64,000 nt of DNA from NCBI GenBank assembly GCA_905250025.1, contig CAJNOJ010000121.1, positions 113,365 through 177,364 on the forward strand, in the 5' to 3' direction. The notes beneath the pieces are model-generated. The model was not told the DNA's origin. It was given only the letters and a program-made list of their open reading frames with translations, and searched no databases. Numbering within the stretch: position 1 is the stretch's first letter; every line of letters begins with the position of its first letter. Both the position numbers and the translations under genes were made by a program. The stretch comes from Adineta ricciae (Eukaryota; Rotifera; Eurotatoria; Adinetida; Adinetidae). This document shows positions 1 to 10,825 of this stretch, piece by piece.

Positions 1-3000
1 ATTTCCAAAGCCTGAACCAGTGATATTCACCGTTCCAGCATCCATTGTTACAACAGACGGTTGTATAGACGTGACAAAAGGTTGATTCGTTGAATTGTAG
101 GTAAATCGTGCTAATGCATTCACTGACATTTGTCCATCAACAGCAGATAGGATAACCTGCCCAGCGCTGTGTGACGTCGAAGGAGGTACAGTACAGCGAA
201 TCGACGAGAAATTCAACCATTGAGAATTAATACATAATTTCCCGTCAACAGTAATGATGGTGTGCGATGAAAAGCCACGACCATGAATTAGTATTGAATA
301 ACCTCCTCCGATTCCTCCTGCTGGTGGATCAAACGAATGAATTGCCAGAGGAACAGTAACCATGATAGTAGTATTGCTCGATGCAAAACCTTTGTCAATG
401 ACATTGACTCGTACAATCTGTGAACCTGATAGTGCATGGTTAATTTCACAACGAATATACGTCGAATTCGCATCGATAATATTGCAGGAGCCTTGTTCGC
501 CAATCAACACTTGATTTCCTTTCATTGATGAACTAAACCCAACACCTTGAATGACTAAATTCACTTGATTTTGTACTATTGATGAAATCATCGGAGTTTG
601 GGCAATCGACACTTGAAACTGACAGTTATTGTCTATATTTGAACAATAGGCTGCAAGACCATTAACAAGAACCTCAACCTAAATACACTTCATAAGATAA
701 ATCACTAAAAACATCGAGTTCGATATCTACTTGTGGTGTATCATGGTACGTTCGCATCATATCATTTGGAAGACTATAGAACACGTCTCCATCACCGCCA
801 ATTCGAACGGATGATGCATTAATCGATAAGCCTATTGGTAGTATGTTCGCTATGTTGNTCGTCTCTCAAACCAACTGCTGCTGTATGAATAAGATGGACA
901 TCTACCGACACGAGTCACCGATACATAACCGATTTTGTCAAATGACTGGAAAAGGTTTTGCATTTCCAGAGCAGTCAGTTTCACTGGTATCGATATATAG
1001 GTTTCTCCATCGAATTGAATGTCATATGTACCCTCAAGTGGTGCAGATGTTCTGCCGATCGATGTTACGCGGGTGTACTAAATATAACAATACAATGATT
1101 TGTTCAAAAGGACACAAGTCACATACGATGGCGGGTAATGCGTTAATCAACGCTGGTGGCCGACATGTTGTATATTGAAATGAAATGCTAATGGTGCGGT
1201 TGCTTGGCGTGTGTTTGATTTGCAGAGAATTGTATAATAATTGGTACTTGGGATAAAATCGTCGAACACCTTCGATCGATGAACTGTGACAGTAGTATGT
1301 TTGATTCGTGGATGATCGGCAAATGGGTAGGTTTTCGTCATTCAAAATACATCGAGAGTANACTTGTTGTTCTCGGATGTCCAAACTAATATAACTGATT
1401 CTCTGCACATCAGATGTTCCGATATCTCCATTCCCTATGACTGTTCGTCCTTCATACATCTTCACGTTGATCGATAGGCGAAAATCGGCCCGTTGATTTA
1501 TCGATCCGACGCACATCATATAATAACTAGAATATCAAAATTGAGAATATAGATGTGTAAATATTTCTCTCAGTTACTTCGTATTATTGTTTAGAAAGAT
1601 TTCCTGTGATCGACTAGAAGTTCGATTAGCAATTTGGGCAATATTCTCTGGATTTTCATTTGTACTCAAGTAAAGAACACTGGCAACACTCGTATTCAAT
1701 TGAAATATAAAACTCGCAGTCTTCGGTGGACGTAAATATCCAATGAACCATACCGTAGTATTGGAAATACTTGCAGCACTGAACGATGCTTCATCTATCC
1801 ATGTTTTGTTTGCATTCACGCCGGGCATCCGAGGAGTAGAATTTCCCAGGCGACTCTGAAATAATGTATATAGAAGAGCAAAACAACGTATAGATCACGT
1901 ACCAAATCGATGAAGGTGTTCTCGGAGTACATATGAAAGCCACGGCCACCTATACAATTACAATCGATATCATATTCTCCTTTTTCTAGTTCAAAATTAC
2001 CATGATAATGAGCTCGACTAGTATTAAGCGGCTGTGATATCTGACATCGAATGGTTGTTAAATTGACACTAAGGATTGTGCAAGGTGTATTAGCGATATT
2101 TACAGCTAATGGATATGGATTATTATCACTGAAATACTCTCCACTGATAGTTAAGGTTGTACCACCCTTTAGACTTCCATCATTAGGTGAGATACTTGTA
2201 ATAACTATGTAGAAACGATGCAAAAGTCAATCTATTGACAAATGAGGGATTTTACCAGGATAAGTTTGAAAAGTATACAATTGACCAGTGGCCGATAGTT
2301 GGTGTGAGCTCAACGGTGTAGAAGAACGACCGTAGGCGTATGTAACGAACATACTAACATTGAATATTCCTATACAAGATGTGAAGTGTTTAATATAAAC
2401 AATGAACGAGAGATGAATCATTTTTACCAATCGCATTGCTATCAAAACGGCATTGAAGAGAAGTGTTTGTAATGTCTGCATAACTAATCGAAAGGATCCG
2501 AGGATTAATGCAAATTTCACAGTGAAACAGAAAAACTTACAGCGCTCCACGAATAGGATCGACCAAATTACAGATAAAATCACCAATATAAATTCTATTC
2601 AAACGTAGAAAATTTTAAAAAGCATCGAAATTAAATGATTTACCGTGAAATAACTGCAGTACTCTCTTGTCTACAGTAGGCNTGACTGTTCGTCCTTCAT
2701 ACATCTTCACGTTGATCGATAGGCGAAAATCGGCCCGTTGATTTATCGATCCGACGCACATCATATAATAACTAGAATATCAAAATTGAGAATATAGATG
2801 TGTTAATATTTCTCTCAGTTACTTCGTATTATTGTTTAGAAAGATTTCCTGTGATCGACTAGAAGTTCGGTTAGCAATTTGGGCAATGTTCTCTGGATTT
2901 TCATCTGTACTCAAGTAAAGAACACTGGCAACATTCGTATTCAATTGAAATATAAAACTCGCAGTCTTCGGTGGGCGTAAATATCCAATGAACCATATCG

Positions 3001-4823
3001 TAGTATTGGAAATACTTCCAGCACTGAACGATGCTTCATCTGTCCATGTTTTGTTTGCATTCACGCCGGGCATCCGAGGAGTAGAATTTCCCAGGCGACT
3101 CTAAAATAATATATATATAGAAGAGCAAAACAACGTATAGATTGCGTACCAAATCGATGAAGGTGTTCTCGGAGTACATATGAAAGCCACGGCCACCTAT
3201 ACAATTACAATTGATATCATATTCTTCTTTTTCTAGTTCAAATTACCATGATAATGAGCTCGGCTAGTATTAAGCGGCTGTGATATTTGACATCGAATGG
3301 TGGTTAAATTGACACTAAGGATTGTGCAAGGTGTATTAGCGATATTTACAACTAATGGATATGGATTATTGTCACTGAAATACTCTCCACCGATAGTTAA
3401 GGTTGTGCCACCCTTTAGACTTCCATCAGTGGGTGAGATACTTGTAATTACTATGTAGAAACGATGCAAATGTCATTGTATTGACAAATGAAGGATTTTA
3501 CCAGGATAAGTTTGAAAAGTATACAATTGGCCAGTGGCTGATAGTTGGTGTGAGCTCAACGGTGTAGAAGATCGACCGTAGACGTTTGTAACGAACAAAC
3601 TAACATTGAATATTCCTATACAAGATGTGAAGTGTTTAATACAAACAATGAACGAGAGATGAATCATTCTTACCAATCGCATTGCTATCAAAACGGCATT
3701 GAAGAAAAGTGTTTGTAATGTCTGCATAACTAATCGAAAGGATCCGAGGATTAATGCAAATTTCACAGTGAAACAGAAAAACTTACAGCGCTCCACGAAT
3801 AGGATCGACCAAATTACAGATAAAATCACCAATATAAATTCTATTCAAACGTAGAAAATTTTAAAAAGCATCGAAATTAAATGATTTACCGTGAAATGAC
3901 TGCAGTACTCTCTTGTCTACAGTAGGCTGTATCGCGTAAAAAACAATTCGTTCGAAAATCGCCCCTTATCGTAACTAGTCTTTGTGGTAAACCAGTTGTC
4001 GATGAAACACTCGTTACCATTGGTGTATAATTTCCCGATGATTGAAAATTTGCGTCGCCTTGCCTTGTATACTGGTCCAAGGAAATCAAATTATCATTCA
4101 CATAAACACGAGCTAAATAGGTGCCCTCAGGCATTGCTACTGTATAACAAAGTAAACGCGTGTCGGTTATCTCATTGGCGTCAACGTCACAATCGTATAT
4201 AGTATAATAATTTACTAGTTTTACTTTATAATTCGTACTTGACACTGACAATCCAGTGAATGCATTTGGTACAAAACCGCCACCTCGAATCCATAGTTCC
4301 GTTCCACCATTGGTGCTTCCGTAGTTTTCACCTCGACCACCATTCCTTCGAGTAGTGACGTAGTAGATAATTGTAGTTGAAACTGAAATATTGAATAGGA
4401 CAGCGAAGTCTCTCGTTACAGTTCGGTATATAAGAATATATCAAGAAAAGTGAAGTCGGTGACAAACGGAGACCTATTTTAGATTTTGGACTTGTCAACA
4501 ATTGATGTTATTTCTTTCCTATGTGTATTTTGCTGAAAAACAGCAAAAGAAAGAGTCCATTAGAAATAAAAACAAATGAAACTGTACGATTTGTTTTCTC
4601 CAGTATTCGCCAGCGAAAGTTGTCTCTCTCAGATATCTCTTATACCTTTTTGAAACTCTATGGGGATGAAGAGCTGCATCTACTGTGCAGCGTAGCGTGA
4701 ATTTCCACTATAGTGTATATAACAACCAGGATAAGTCGAAAACTTCATGTAGAAATGCGTACCTGATTGTATAATAAGAGTCCAAATCAAGAATTGAGTT
4801 ATGAGTAGATTCGTAAGCCTCAT
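1..4823 (-). CDS. PKHD1L1: Fibrocystin-L (PKHD1L1)-like protein, N-terminal part
   Basis: Large secreted or single-pass surface protein of the fibrocystin-L family; the gene runs leftward off the window. Exon 1 (4823-4763) encodes MRLTNLLITQFLIWTLIIQS, a signal peptide. Exon 2 begins at 4382 with a first IPT/TIG domain (GSTNGG, then ITDTRLLCYTVAMPEGTY, close to the vertebrate N-terminus). Then come a second IPT domain (IYIG..C), a third (ITSISP, SLKGGTTLTISGEYF), a PA14 domain (GYLRPPKTASFIFQL), a PKHD1L1-specific segment (VSVTRVGRCPSYSYSSSW) and further IPT domains at 1-650. Domain order and local motifs follow the family from its N-terminus, so orthology is well supported. Introns are about 50-60 bp, but intron 1 is about 380 bp. 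The third IPT and PA14 exons appear twice (1438-2681 and 2683-3925) at an assembly join, so the real gene probably has one set. Ambiguous bases at 857 and 1361 obscure two exons. Confidence 0.88.
1438..2681. repeat. Duplicated PKHD1L1 exon block, copy A
   Basis: This 1.24-kb block matches 2683-3925 with only scattered substitutions, by eye about 97% identical. It carries the second IPT tail, third IPT and PA14 exons on the minus strand. It ends exactly at the lone 'n' at 2682, and the sequence left of that base reappears up to about 3925. This is best read as two allelic contig ends that overlap but were not merged. Confidence 0.85.
2683..3925. repeat. Duplicated PKHD1L1 exon block, copy B
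   Basis: Partner of 1438-2681. It begins just after the 'n' at 2682 with the same bases as position 1438 and is continuous with the 5' end of the gene at 3926-4823. Only this copy is physically linked to exons 1 and 2. The short intron between the IPT and PA14 exons differs slightly in length between copies, as expected for alleles. Confidence 0.85.
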
Positions 4824-5411
4824 TTTTTTGTAGTCAGTTGCTGTTTTACGGCCACTGACTTTATATGGGAACCTTTTTTCGTTCTCATGTCATGTTTCTT
4901 GCATGTTTACACACTCTCGCAGTTAGCAATCATATACATTTTCTTTTGTCGCAGCAAAACTTCGATCAGGCAAAATCATGGCAATTTTATTCAAAAAAAC
5001 GGAACTGAATTTGTAACGAAAACAATCCAAACGCTTCAAAGCAACACTCAAGTACTTTGAAAATAAAACATTATTTCGTTGCTGATATTTTTAGTGTACG
5101 ATTGTTTTTCGCTCATTTTTTCAGGGAATAAAGTGAAATTTGTGTTTTAAACATGATCACATGCGACGTACTTATTAGCTGCACATCTGTATTTACTAGT
5201 AACTATTGTGATCTTTGGTTCTTTCAATATAGAAAGTAACAGAAAAGATACATAATAAATTCACGTTAGAACTGAACATGTCCAATCGACATCGTCAAAG
5301 TAGTTAAACAAACATTTATTTCAAGTTGAAACGTGCATCGATTTCAGAAATTGCCAAGACAAAAAAATTGAGATTTCGCTTTTGATCGTAAATTACACAT
5401 ACATGACCACT
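4824..5411. other. Intergenic region upstream of PKHD1L1
   Basis: AT-rich sequence between the PKHD1L1 signal-peptide exon and the small minus-strand reading frame. It should hold the PKHD1L1 promoter. No convincing open reading frame, RNA gene or repeat was seen. Confidence 0.5.
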
Positions 5412-5705
5412 TCATTCCCCACCACAGCAACTACCATCGGTGTCGCGGGTCATGTTATTGTCACAGGCGTGTCCTCCGTGAGAATGACTATGATGAGAAT
5501 TCTTATATTGTAAACTTACCGTGCTGCCATCGTGATGGTCTCCATAATTGCAGCTATTAGTAAAATCTACATATCGATAGTCGTAAGATTCACATGGATA
5601 GCCATACGACACGCCAGGGCGACGTCTTCTTGTTGATTTTAGAGATTGACAAGGGCGACGAACGTATTTCTTACGTTTTTTCACGTTGTAACTAGAGGGT
5701 TCCAC
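5412..5705 (-). CDS. Small basic, His/Cys-rich hypothetical protein (possibly a terminal exon)
   Basis: Open frame of up to 97 codons. The first half is Arg/Lys-rich (KKRKKYVRRP, TRRRRPG); the second half is rich in Tyr, His and Cys and ends in DGSCCGGE. There is no ATG near the 5' end, and an in-frame TAA lies just upstream, so this is probably the last exon of a gene. A possible acceptor (ctctag) lies just inside the open frame, at about 5690, and earlier exons may lie in or beyond the gap at 5874-5973. A GT..AG pair inside the frame would give a 32-bp intron, but removing it shifts the frame to a stop, so it is probably not spliced. No family recognised; a chance open frame is possible. 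Confidence 0.35.
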   Translation of the reverse strand: MEPSSYNVKKRKKYVRRPCQSLKSTRRRRPGVSYGYPCESYDYRYVDFTNSCNYGDHHDGSTVSLQYKNSHHSHSHGGHACDNNMTRDTDGSCCGGE

Positions 5706-5821
5706 GAAAAATTAGTTTTATCCCGCTGTATTTTATATTTTATTCATAAAAACCTTTAGGCCCTTTACTCCTTTTACTCCCTTTAATCCAGTGAACCCTC
5801 ACCCCAATCTACACCTTTCAC

Positions 5822-5857
5822 TCAGACCCACACCCACACCCACCCACCCACACCCAC
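5822..5857. repeat. Interstitial telomere-like C-rich repeat (CCCACA/CCCACC)
   Basis: About 35 bp of CCCACA units with CCCACC and CACC variants, inside a C/T-rich stretch (5745-5857). Bdelloid telomeres are reported to be TGTGGG repeats, whose complement is CCCACA. The run is short and imperfect and stops beside a 100-base gap, so the true length of the array may be hidden. It could also be a simple low-complexity tract. Confidence 0.45.
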
Positions 5858-5873
5858 CCTTCTCTGTGTAAAG

Positions 5874-5973
5874 NNNNNNNNNNNNNNNNNNNNNNNNNNN
5901 NNNNNNNNNNNNNNNNNNNNNNNNNNNNNNNNNNNNNNNNNNNNNNNNNNNNNNNNNNNNNNNNNNNNNNNNN
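5874..5973. other. Assembly gap (100 N)
   Basis: A run of N. The 18 bases just before the gap (5856-5873) are repeated just after it (5974-5991), so the two contig ends probably overlap or meet in a tandem repeat. Confidence 0.95.
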
Positions 5974-5991
5974 ACCCTTCTCTGTGTAAAG

Positions 5992-7352
5992 CAAATAAAA
6001 GCATGCGCTCATTGTGCTTTGTATGTTCTTTTCAATTCGTCAAGAGCAATGCAATTACCATTGACGTCATCAAAACTAGTAATATAAAGTCGTTCTTGCA
6101 AGTCGATTATTACATAAAGAAATCTTTTCTAATACAACACTATAAAACAATTCGTTCAAGACAGAGCGTTCTAAAAATACATTGTAGAGGTTCGATCGAA
6201 TTTATCTGATCTCCAATGGAATCGAAGTACATATAATCTATAACATTATCCTGTTTTTTCAATATTCGCTGCCGCATGCGTTGTTTGCGTTCTAAATAGT
6301 TTAAAAAAAAACATCCAGTGAATTTTGTTTTAGTTTGGTTAACTTTTTTTAAAAACATTTATTCAATATAAAAATGAATAAATTCTGCATGAATATAGGT
6401 TGAAAAAAGTCTATTTTGTTTGATTCACGAGTAGGGGTGAATTTATCCTTGCCAGGATATTGAAACTTTTTATATGTATCTGTCAATCGCTTCGATTTAT
6501 GATATCTCTGGTCTATTGAGGACTGGTTAAGTTTTGAAAAGAGATTAAGTTTGTTTATGAGTGCCGAGGATAACAAAACGTTATCAAACAAAACTAAAAC
6601 TTTCATTCTTACTACACCCTCAACTCTAAGGAGACACAATCATCTAATCTCAAACTTCGTTTTAGTTTCATCATGAAAATGTCACTGGAAAAAGTGAAAA
6701 GTGAATTTCAATTGCAGAATAAATATTAAAATAAAATCCTTTTCGTAATGAAAAAGCTCAAGGATGTGAGTATGAATGTATATCACGTAGCGATTGGTAC
6801 CGATACTCATCGTTCATTGTTCAATTGGTTGGCTTTTCTCATAACATGGCAACAAAGTAATAGATAGTATGACCGGTTCTTTTTTCTGTATTTTTCATCG
6901 ATTCTGATTGAAATTCTCGACTTCGACTGACCGACGAAACAATGTCTGTTGAATTTGTGATTTCATCAAGAAAGAATCAAATTTTGTATCTTGCAGTAAT
7001 TAAAAAAGATTTGTAACTATCTTCATTCACACTAGATAATCAAATGCGAAGGAAGCGAGGGCAATAAAAACTGAAGTATGCGATAGATAACGGTGAAAAG
7101 ATAAAGTTTACGGTCGAGATTAACAATATTTACTGTTGTCAAACTACAATGACCAAAAAAATGAGTTGATTACTGATGGAGAAAGCATAGGCCAAATAAG
7201 TAGTAGGAATATTGACATGTCTAATATTCGCGTAGATTACCAATATATTTGATTGATAGAAGACTCAAGTAGAAAGTGCAAACCATCTGTTTATGAGTTT
7301 TTGATTTTATATATCTCGAATACCAATAGTGATATTTTTATTTGTCTCTTCG
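5992..7352. other. AT-rich intergenic region
   Basis: No coding region, RNA gene or repeat could be supported. From about 7234 the sequence becomes homologous to 20093 onward, which is the 5' edge of the duplicated cassette. Everything before that point is unrelated to the flank of the second copy. Confidence 0.5.
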
Positions 7353-8762
7353 ATGGATGCGTCCTCCGTGGATAAATCTACAAACACTGATCCTATTCGG
7401 AAAAATTTTTGGCGCCGATGTGGTCTAACACACAAAGTTTTATTTCAAGTTATAAGTCAACTACTCTTACCCTTATTATTAGCCGTCTTCACTGTCGTCA
7501 TCACATTTGATCAAAGAAATGAAATTCGTGCTCAACGAACTGAAGATCGATATCTCGCCAGTGAACAGCGACAACAAGATATGAACATATCCCGCGATCA
7601 ACGTGATAACGACAGGCAAATCGCTGAACAGCAACGTCAACATGATAAGCAAATTGCCGCAGAAAAACGTACTGCAGATGATTTAAATGCCGCAATTCAA
7701 CGCAACATGACACGTGATCAACGTATGTATGAGATTGAAGTTGAACAGGAACGATATCGGAAAGAAAATGAAAAGTACCTTGATGCTCTATTACTTTCAT
7801 ACTACAACGAAATGGGTGATTTATTTCAAAGAATTAATGGAACTTTATTATTCAATAATCCCACGACATTCTCATTAGCACGCGCAAAAACATTGAATGT
7901 CATCGAACAGGTCGGACCAATTCGGGCTGTTCATCTTATTATGTTTCTTTACGGTGCTGGCCAATTAAGTGTTGGAAATAAGTCACTCGATTTAACCGAA
8001 GCATTTCTTAATCAGATTAATTTAAGATCTCAACGAACTTTGAAGCACATTTATCTGATTGGGGCTTATCTTAACAATGCTGTGTTCGATGGGCAAGATG
8101 TTTCCTATGCAAATTTTCGTGGTGCACATCTGAATCATGCAAGTTTTCGAGGAGCAACATGTATTGGTACTATTTTTGATGATGCGCATTTGAATTCAGC
8201 TGATTTCTCCTTTGCAAATATCACCAAGGCATCGTTTATTCGATCAAATTTACAATTGTCAACTTTTTATCGGACAGTGGGAAACGATTTTAATTTTGAA
8301 AAAGCTCGAATGCAAGAAACAAATTTCTCGCAAGCAGATTTTGATTGTGATTTTAGGAAGCCGTCAGGATTTATCGATTCAAATTTAGCCAGAAGTAACT
8401 TACAAAACGCGCGATTACGTGCATGTTATTTGGTGTTTTGTAACCTAACACATGCGGATTTCACCAATACTGATCTCCGTATCGCTAATTTGACGGGAAG
8501 TTTATTGTCTTATGCGATATTTCAGAATACCGATTTGGGCTATACCCTACTATGGAGCTCAAATTTGTCTTTTACTAATCTGGCAAATATTCGATGTTCG
8601 GGTAGTAACTACAATATATCAGCATGTAAACTCCATCAGGCGTTAACGTTGGAGAATAGTTATCTATCGAATAAAACGTTTGGACTTGCACCAGAAGCAT
8701 TTCTTACGGCCCAAGACAGACCTCATTGTCAACAACACGTGTTAGGGTACGTGATTGATTAA
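7353..8762 (+). CDS. Pentapeptide-repeat membrane protein, copy 1
   Basis: Intronless, 469 aa from the ATG (MDASSVDKSTNTD). A short cytosolic-looking head is followed by one membrane segment (SQLLLPLLLAVFTVVITF, about residues 35-55). Then comes a charged Arg/Gln/Glu-rich coiled coil of about 100 residues, an alpha-helical segment (YNEMGDLFQRINGTLLF), and about 180 residues of pentapeptide repeats of the A(D/N)LXX type (YANFRGAHLNHASFRGAT, HADFTNTDLRIANL), which fold into a right-handed beta-helix. Pentapeptide proteins are mainly bacterial; anchored forms with this layout are plentiful in bdelloids, and transfer from bacteria is a reasonable inference. The molecular role is unknown. Copy 2 (20212-21606) lacks the four residues ASSV near the start. 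Confidence 0.85.
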   Translation: MDASSVDKSTNTDPIRKNFWRRCGLTHKVLFQVISQLLLPLLLAVFTVVITFDQRNEIRAQRTEDRYLASEQRQQDMNISRDQRDNDRQIAEQQRQHDKQIAAEKRTADDLNAAIQRNMTRDQRMYEIEVEQERYRKENEKYLDALLLSYYNEMGDLFQRINGTLLFNNPTTFSLARAKTLNVIEQVGPIRAVHLIMFLYGAGQLSVGNKSLDLTEAFLNQINLRSQRTLKHIYLIGAYLNNAVFDGQDVSYANFRGAHLNHASFRGATCIGTIFDDAHLNSADFSFANITKASFIRSNLQLSTFYRTVGNDFNFEKARMQETNFSQADFDCDFRKPSGFIDSNLARSNLQNARLRACYLVFCNLTHADFTNTDLRIANLTGSLLSYAIFQNTDLGYTLLWSSNLSFTNLANIRCSGSNYNISACKLHQALTLENSYLSNKTFGLAPEAFLTAQDRPHCQQHVLGYVID

Positions 8763-8989
8763 GATATTTTGTATTTTTAGAATTATCCTTAGGCAAACAT
8801 TTCCTTTAAATAACAAAACTCGATGGGTAGTTCAACTGAATTCTGTATTCAATAAATATCGTCTTCTTAATGAGAGTATCGATTAGTATGTAGAGTTATT
8901 TTCGTCTTTTGATCTAATCATATGGCTGCTACTTTAGTAAATACAGCGCTTGTGTTTTTGTACCTAAAGCAACCCCGGAAGCAGTGACT

Positions 8990-9304
8990 ATGATTCAACG
9001 TTTCAATTTAGAACATTACAATGTACTTATCGGAGCAAAGAGAGCGAAACTGACAATACACGCTACTCGTGGGCCCGACGTCAGTATTACTTTAACTGAA
9101 TTCAATAAAAACTCGTTACAAATAAAGGTAGATCCACATGTTGGTTATCGCTGGACAGAATTGCTTGATGAAGAAACAGTGGCCATCGAAATTGAAATCA
9201 CATTTTTCAATGCAATGCATGCAGCGTACTCCTGGTTGGAAGCTCTTGAAATTTTTCTTGAAGCTGATATAAGAGCACCAGATACTCAACTGATACATCC
9301 GTGA
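8990..9304 (+). pseudogene. Small orphan protein, copy 1, with lost start
   Basis: Frame homologous to the 124-aa protein at 21789-22163. In this copy the first ATG has changed (bases ATG to AGC in the context ACATGG to ACAGCG), so translation could only start at the internal ATG at 8990, giving about 104 aa. The C-terminal tail is shortened by a stop after LIHP. Shared residues include NVLIGAKRAKLTI and AAYSWLEALEIFLEADIRAP. No domain family is recognised. It sits about 230 bp downstream of the pentapeptide gene in both cassette copies. It may be a decaying allele of a real gene, or part of the pentapeptide gene's 3' region. Confidence 0.5.
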
Positions 9305-9346
9305 CAAACGTACGAATAGATGCTTAGAACTCTAGTGATCACTTTT

Positions 9347-10090
9347 GGGTGAACTACGTTTCGTACCACTTTATTTTTCCGAACTCCCGGAACCGATGTC
9401 CGTTACGAACACCGTGACAAAAAAGCCACTGGCGATTTTATCATGAAGTCCGTAATCGAAAACATGAGGTATATATGTCAGATGTCCGGAACGATGTATA
9501 ACCGGTAGATCGTAACTATAACACTCAGTATCAATCAATAAGGATCGAGCGGTACAAATTTAATTACAGGCCGGAATGGAACAACCGGAAGCCCCTAATA
9601 ATTAGCAATGAGCAATTGACGTGAAGGCGACACTGTATTCGTATTGAAATGAAAATTTGTTCATAACAAAATAAAACGCGTAGTAATACCTTATTTTTCT
9701 AGTTATCTTTGTAAATATTGAAAACAAAAGAAAATTCATTATGCTCATAACGATCTACCGGTAAGTTCTTTTACGAACTACATGACGAGCTCAATTTACA
9801 TTTTCAGTTACATTCAATCTTGTATCTTACGATCACTGTGATAAAACTATAGCTACATTCTAAATGTTTTGTTCCAAATACCTAATCAGTGTATTGAAAT
9901 CTCGTTATTTTTTAATTTTACGATCTTCGGTAGAAAAGAAATTTCGAACTCCCGTCACACAATCCAAAAAATTTCCGGACACCAGGCATTCCGGACTCCT
10001 GCACGAAATTTAGGGAAAAAAAATTTTTTTCCGAACATCCGGTCGTGCTGCCAGATGTTCGGAATAGGTGGTACGAAACGTAATTTTCCC
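9347..10090. mobile_element. Non-autonomous DNA transposon (MITE), 744 bp, 8-bp target duplication
   Basis: The ends are inverted repeats of about 24 bp sharing TACGTTTCGTACCAC (GGGTGAAC.. at the left, ..TTTTCCC at the right). It is flanked by identical 8-bp direct repeats TCACTTTT (9339-9346 and 10091-10098). The second cassette copy has the empty site with a single TCATTTTT at about 22184-22191 and no element. No transposase frame is inside; the interior has repeated CCGGA/TCCGG words. An 8-bp duplication fits hAT, P or Merlin superfamilies; the family was not settled. Confidence 0.88.
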
Positions 10091-10098
10091 TCACTTTT

Positions 10099-10825
10099 CA
10101 AACATTCGTTTTCGCCGTTCACTGAATAAATACACTTTGAGCTTGCGTTTGTCTGTATCAGCGTGATAAAAGCTAGGGCGACAGTGAGTGAGAGTGTGAG
10201 CAAGGGCATTTTCTTCACATTCGTCTATCATATTCAAAGGTTAGGCACTGAAGAAAGTATTCATGGAGTTCATACTATCTATGCATCATTAAATCTGAAC
10301 ATCTCTGACCGACTATTTGTTCTGAGGTAGGTAATCCAATAATGTAAATGATCGTTTGTAATCACTAAACATTGGTTTGATGACATGGAGAACCATCGAA
10401 ACTTAAACATTCGATTTAATTTGTTGAAAAAGAAAAGTCGAAGTCCTGACAACGAAACAAATGATATAGCCATTTGTAGGAAATAGTTTTTTTTTCAAGC
10501 GCGGAAACTGAAGAGGATTGAAAATGTCTTGTCCAATGTAAACGCTTCAGTTTGTTAGCTCAGCCATACTTGTGAAAACTAATTTTTACTGAAAGTCACG
10601 CTTTTTTATGCATGAATACTGTTGGAAATGCACTATTGAAATTTTTTTAACAATGTAACTCAAAAAGCGTAAAATGAGTTCGATATCTACCAATGTTGAT
10701 ACGTCGGCTATCGAATATAAAAGATGATTGTTCTGTTTAGATTTTAGAGCATAGAAAGTACTGGACATCTCGTGTTCATTTGTCTAGTTTGATCATATCA
10801 GAAATTACTTACCTGGAGGAAAAGA
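10099..10825. other. Intergenic region upstream of the PAN gene, copy 1
   Basis: Nearly identical to 22190-22917. No coding region seen. A TATA-like box at 10716 is listed separately. Confidence 0.5.
10716..10723 (+). promoter_or_regulatory. Candidate TATA box of the PAN/EB gene, copy 1
   Basis: TATAAAAG, 110 bp before the ATG. The same octamer lies exactly 110 bp before the ATG in copy 2 (22808-22815), although the region between has small indels. Conservation may simply reflect recent duplication. Confidence 0.4.

Noticed and set aside
5476-5530. A 32-bp intron in the small His/Cys-rich frame
   Set aside because: Its removal leads straight to a stop, and the unspliced frame has the consistent composition.
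5818-6012. Open frames spanning the 100-N gap
   Set aside because: They are made of N codons and C-rich repeat; no coding evidence.
7501-7800. Minus-strand open frame opposite the pentapeptide gene (also 20345-20644)
   Set aside because: A shadow of the coiled-coil coding region; the plus-strand frame has the domain evidence.
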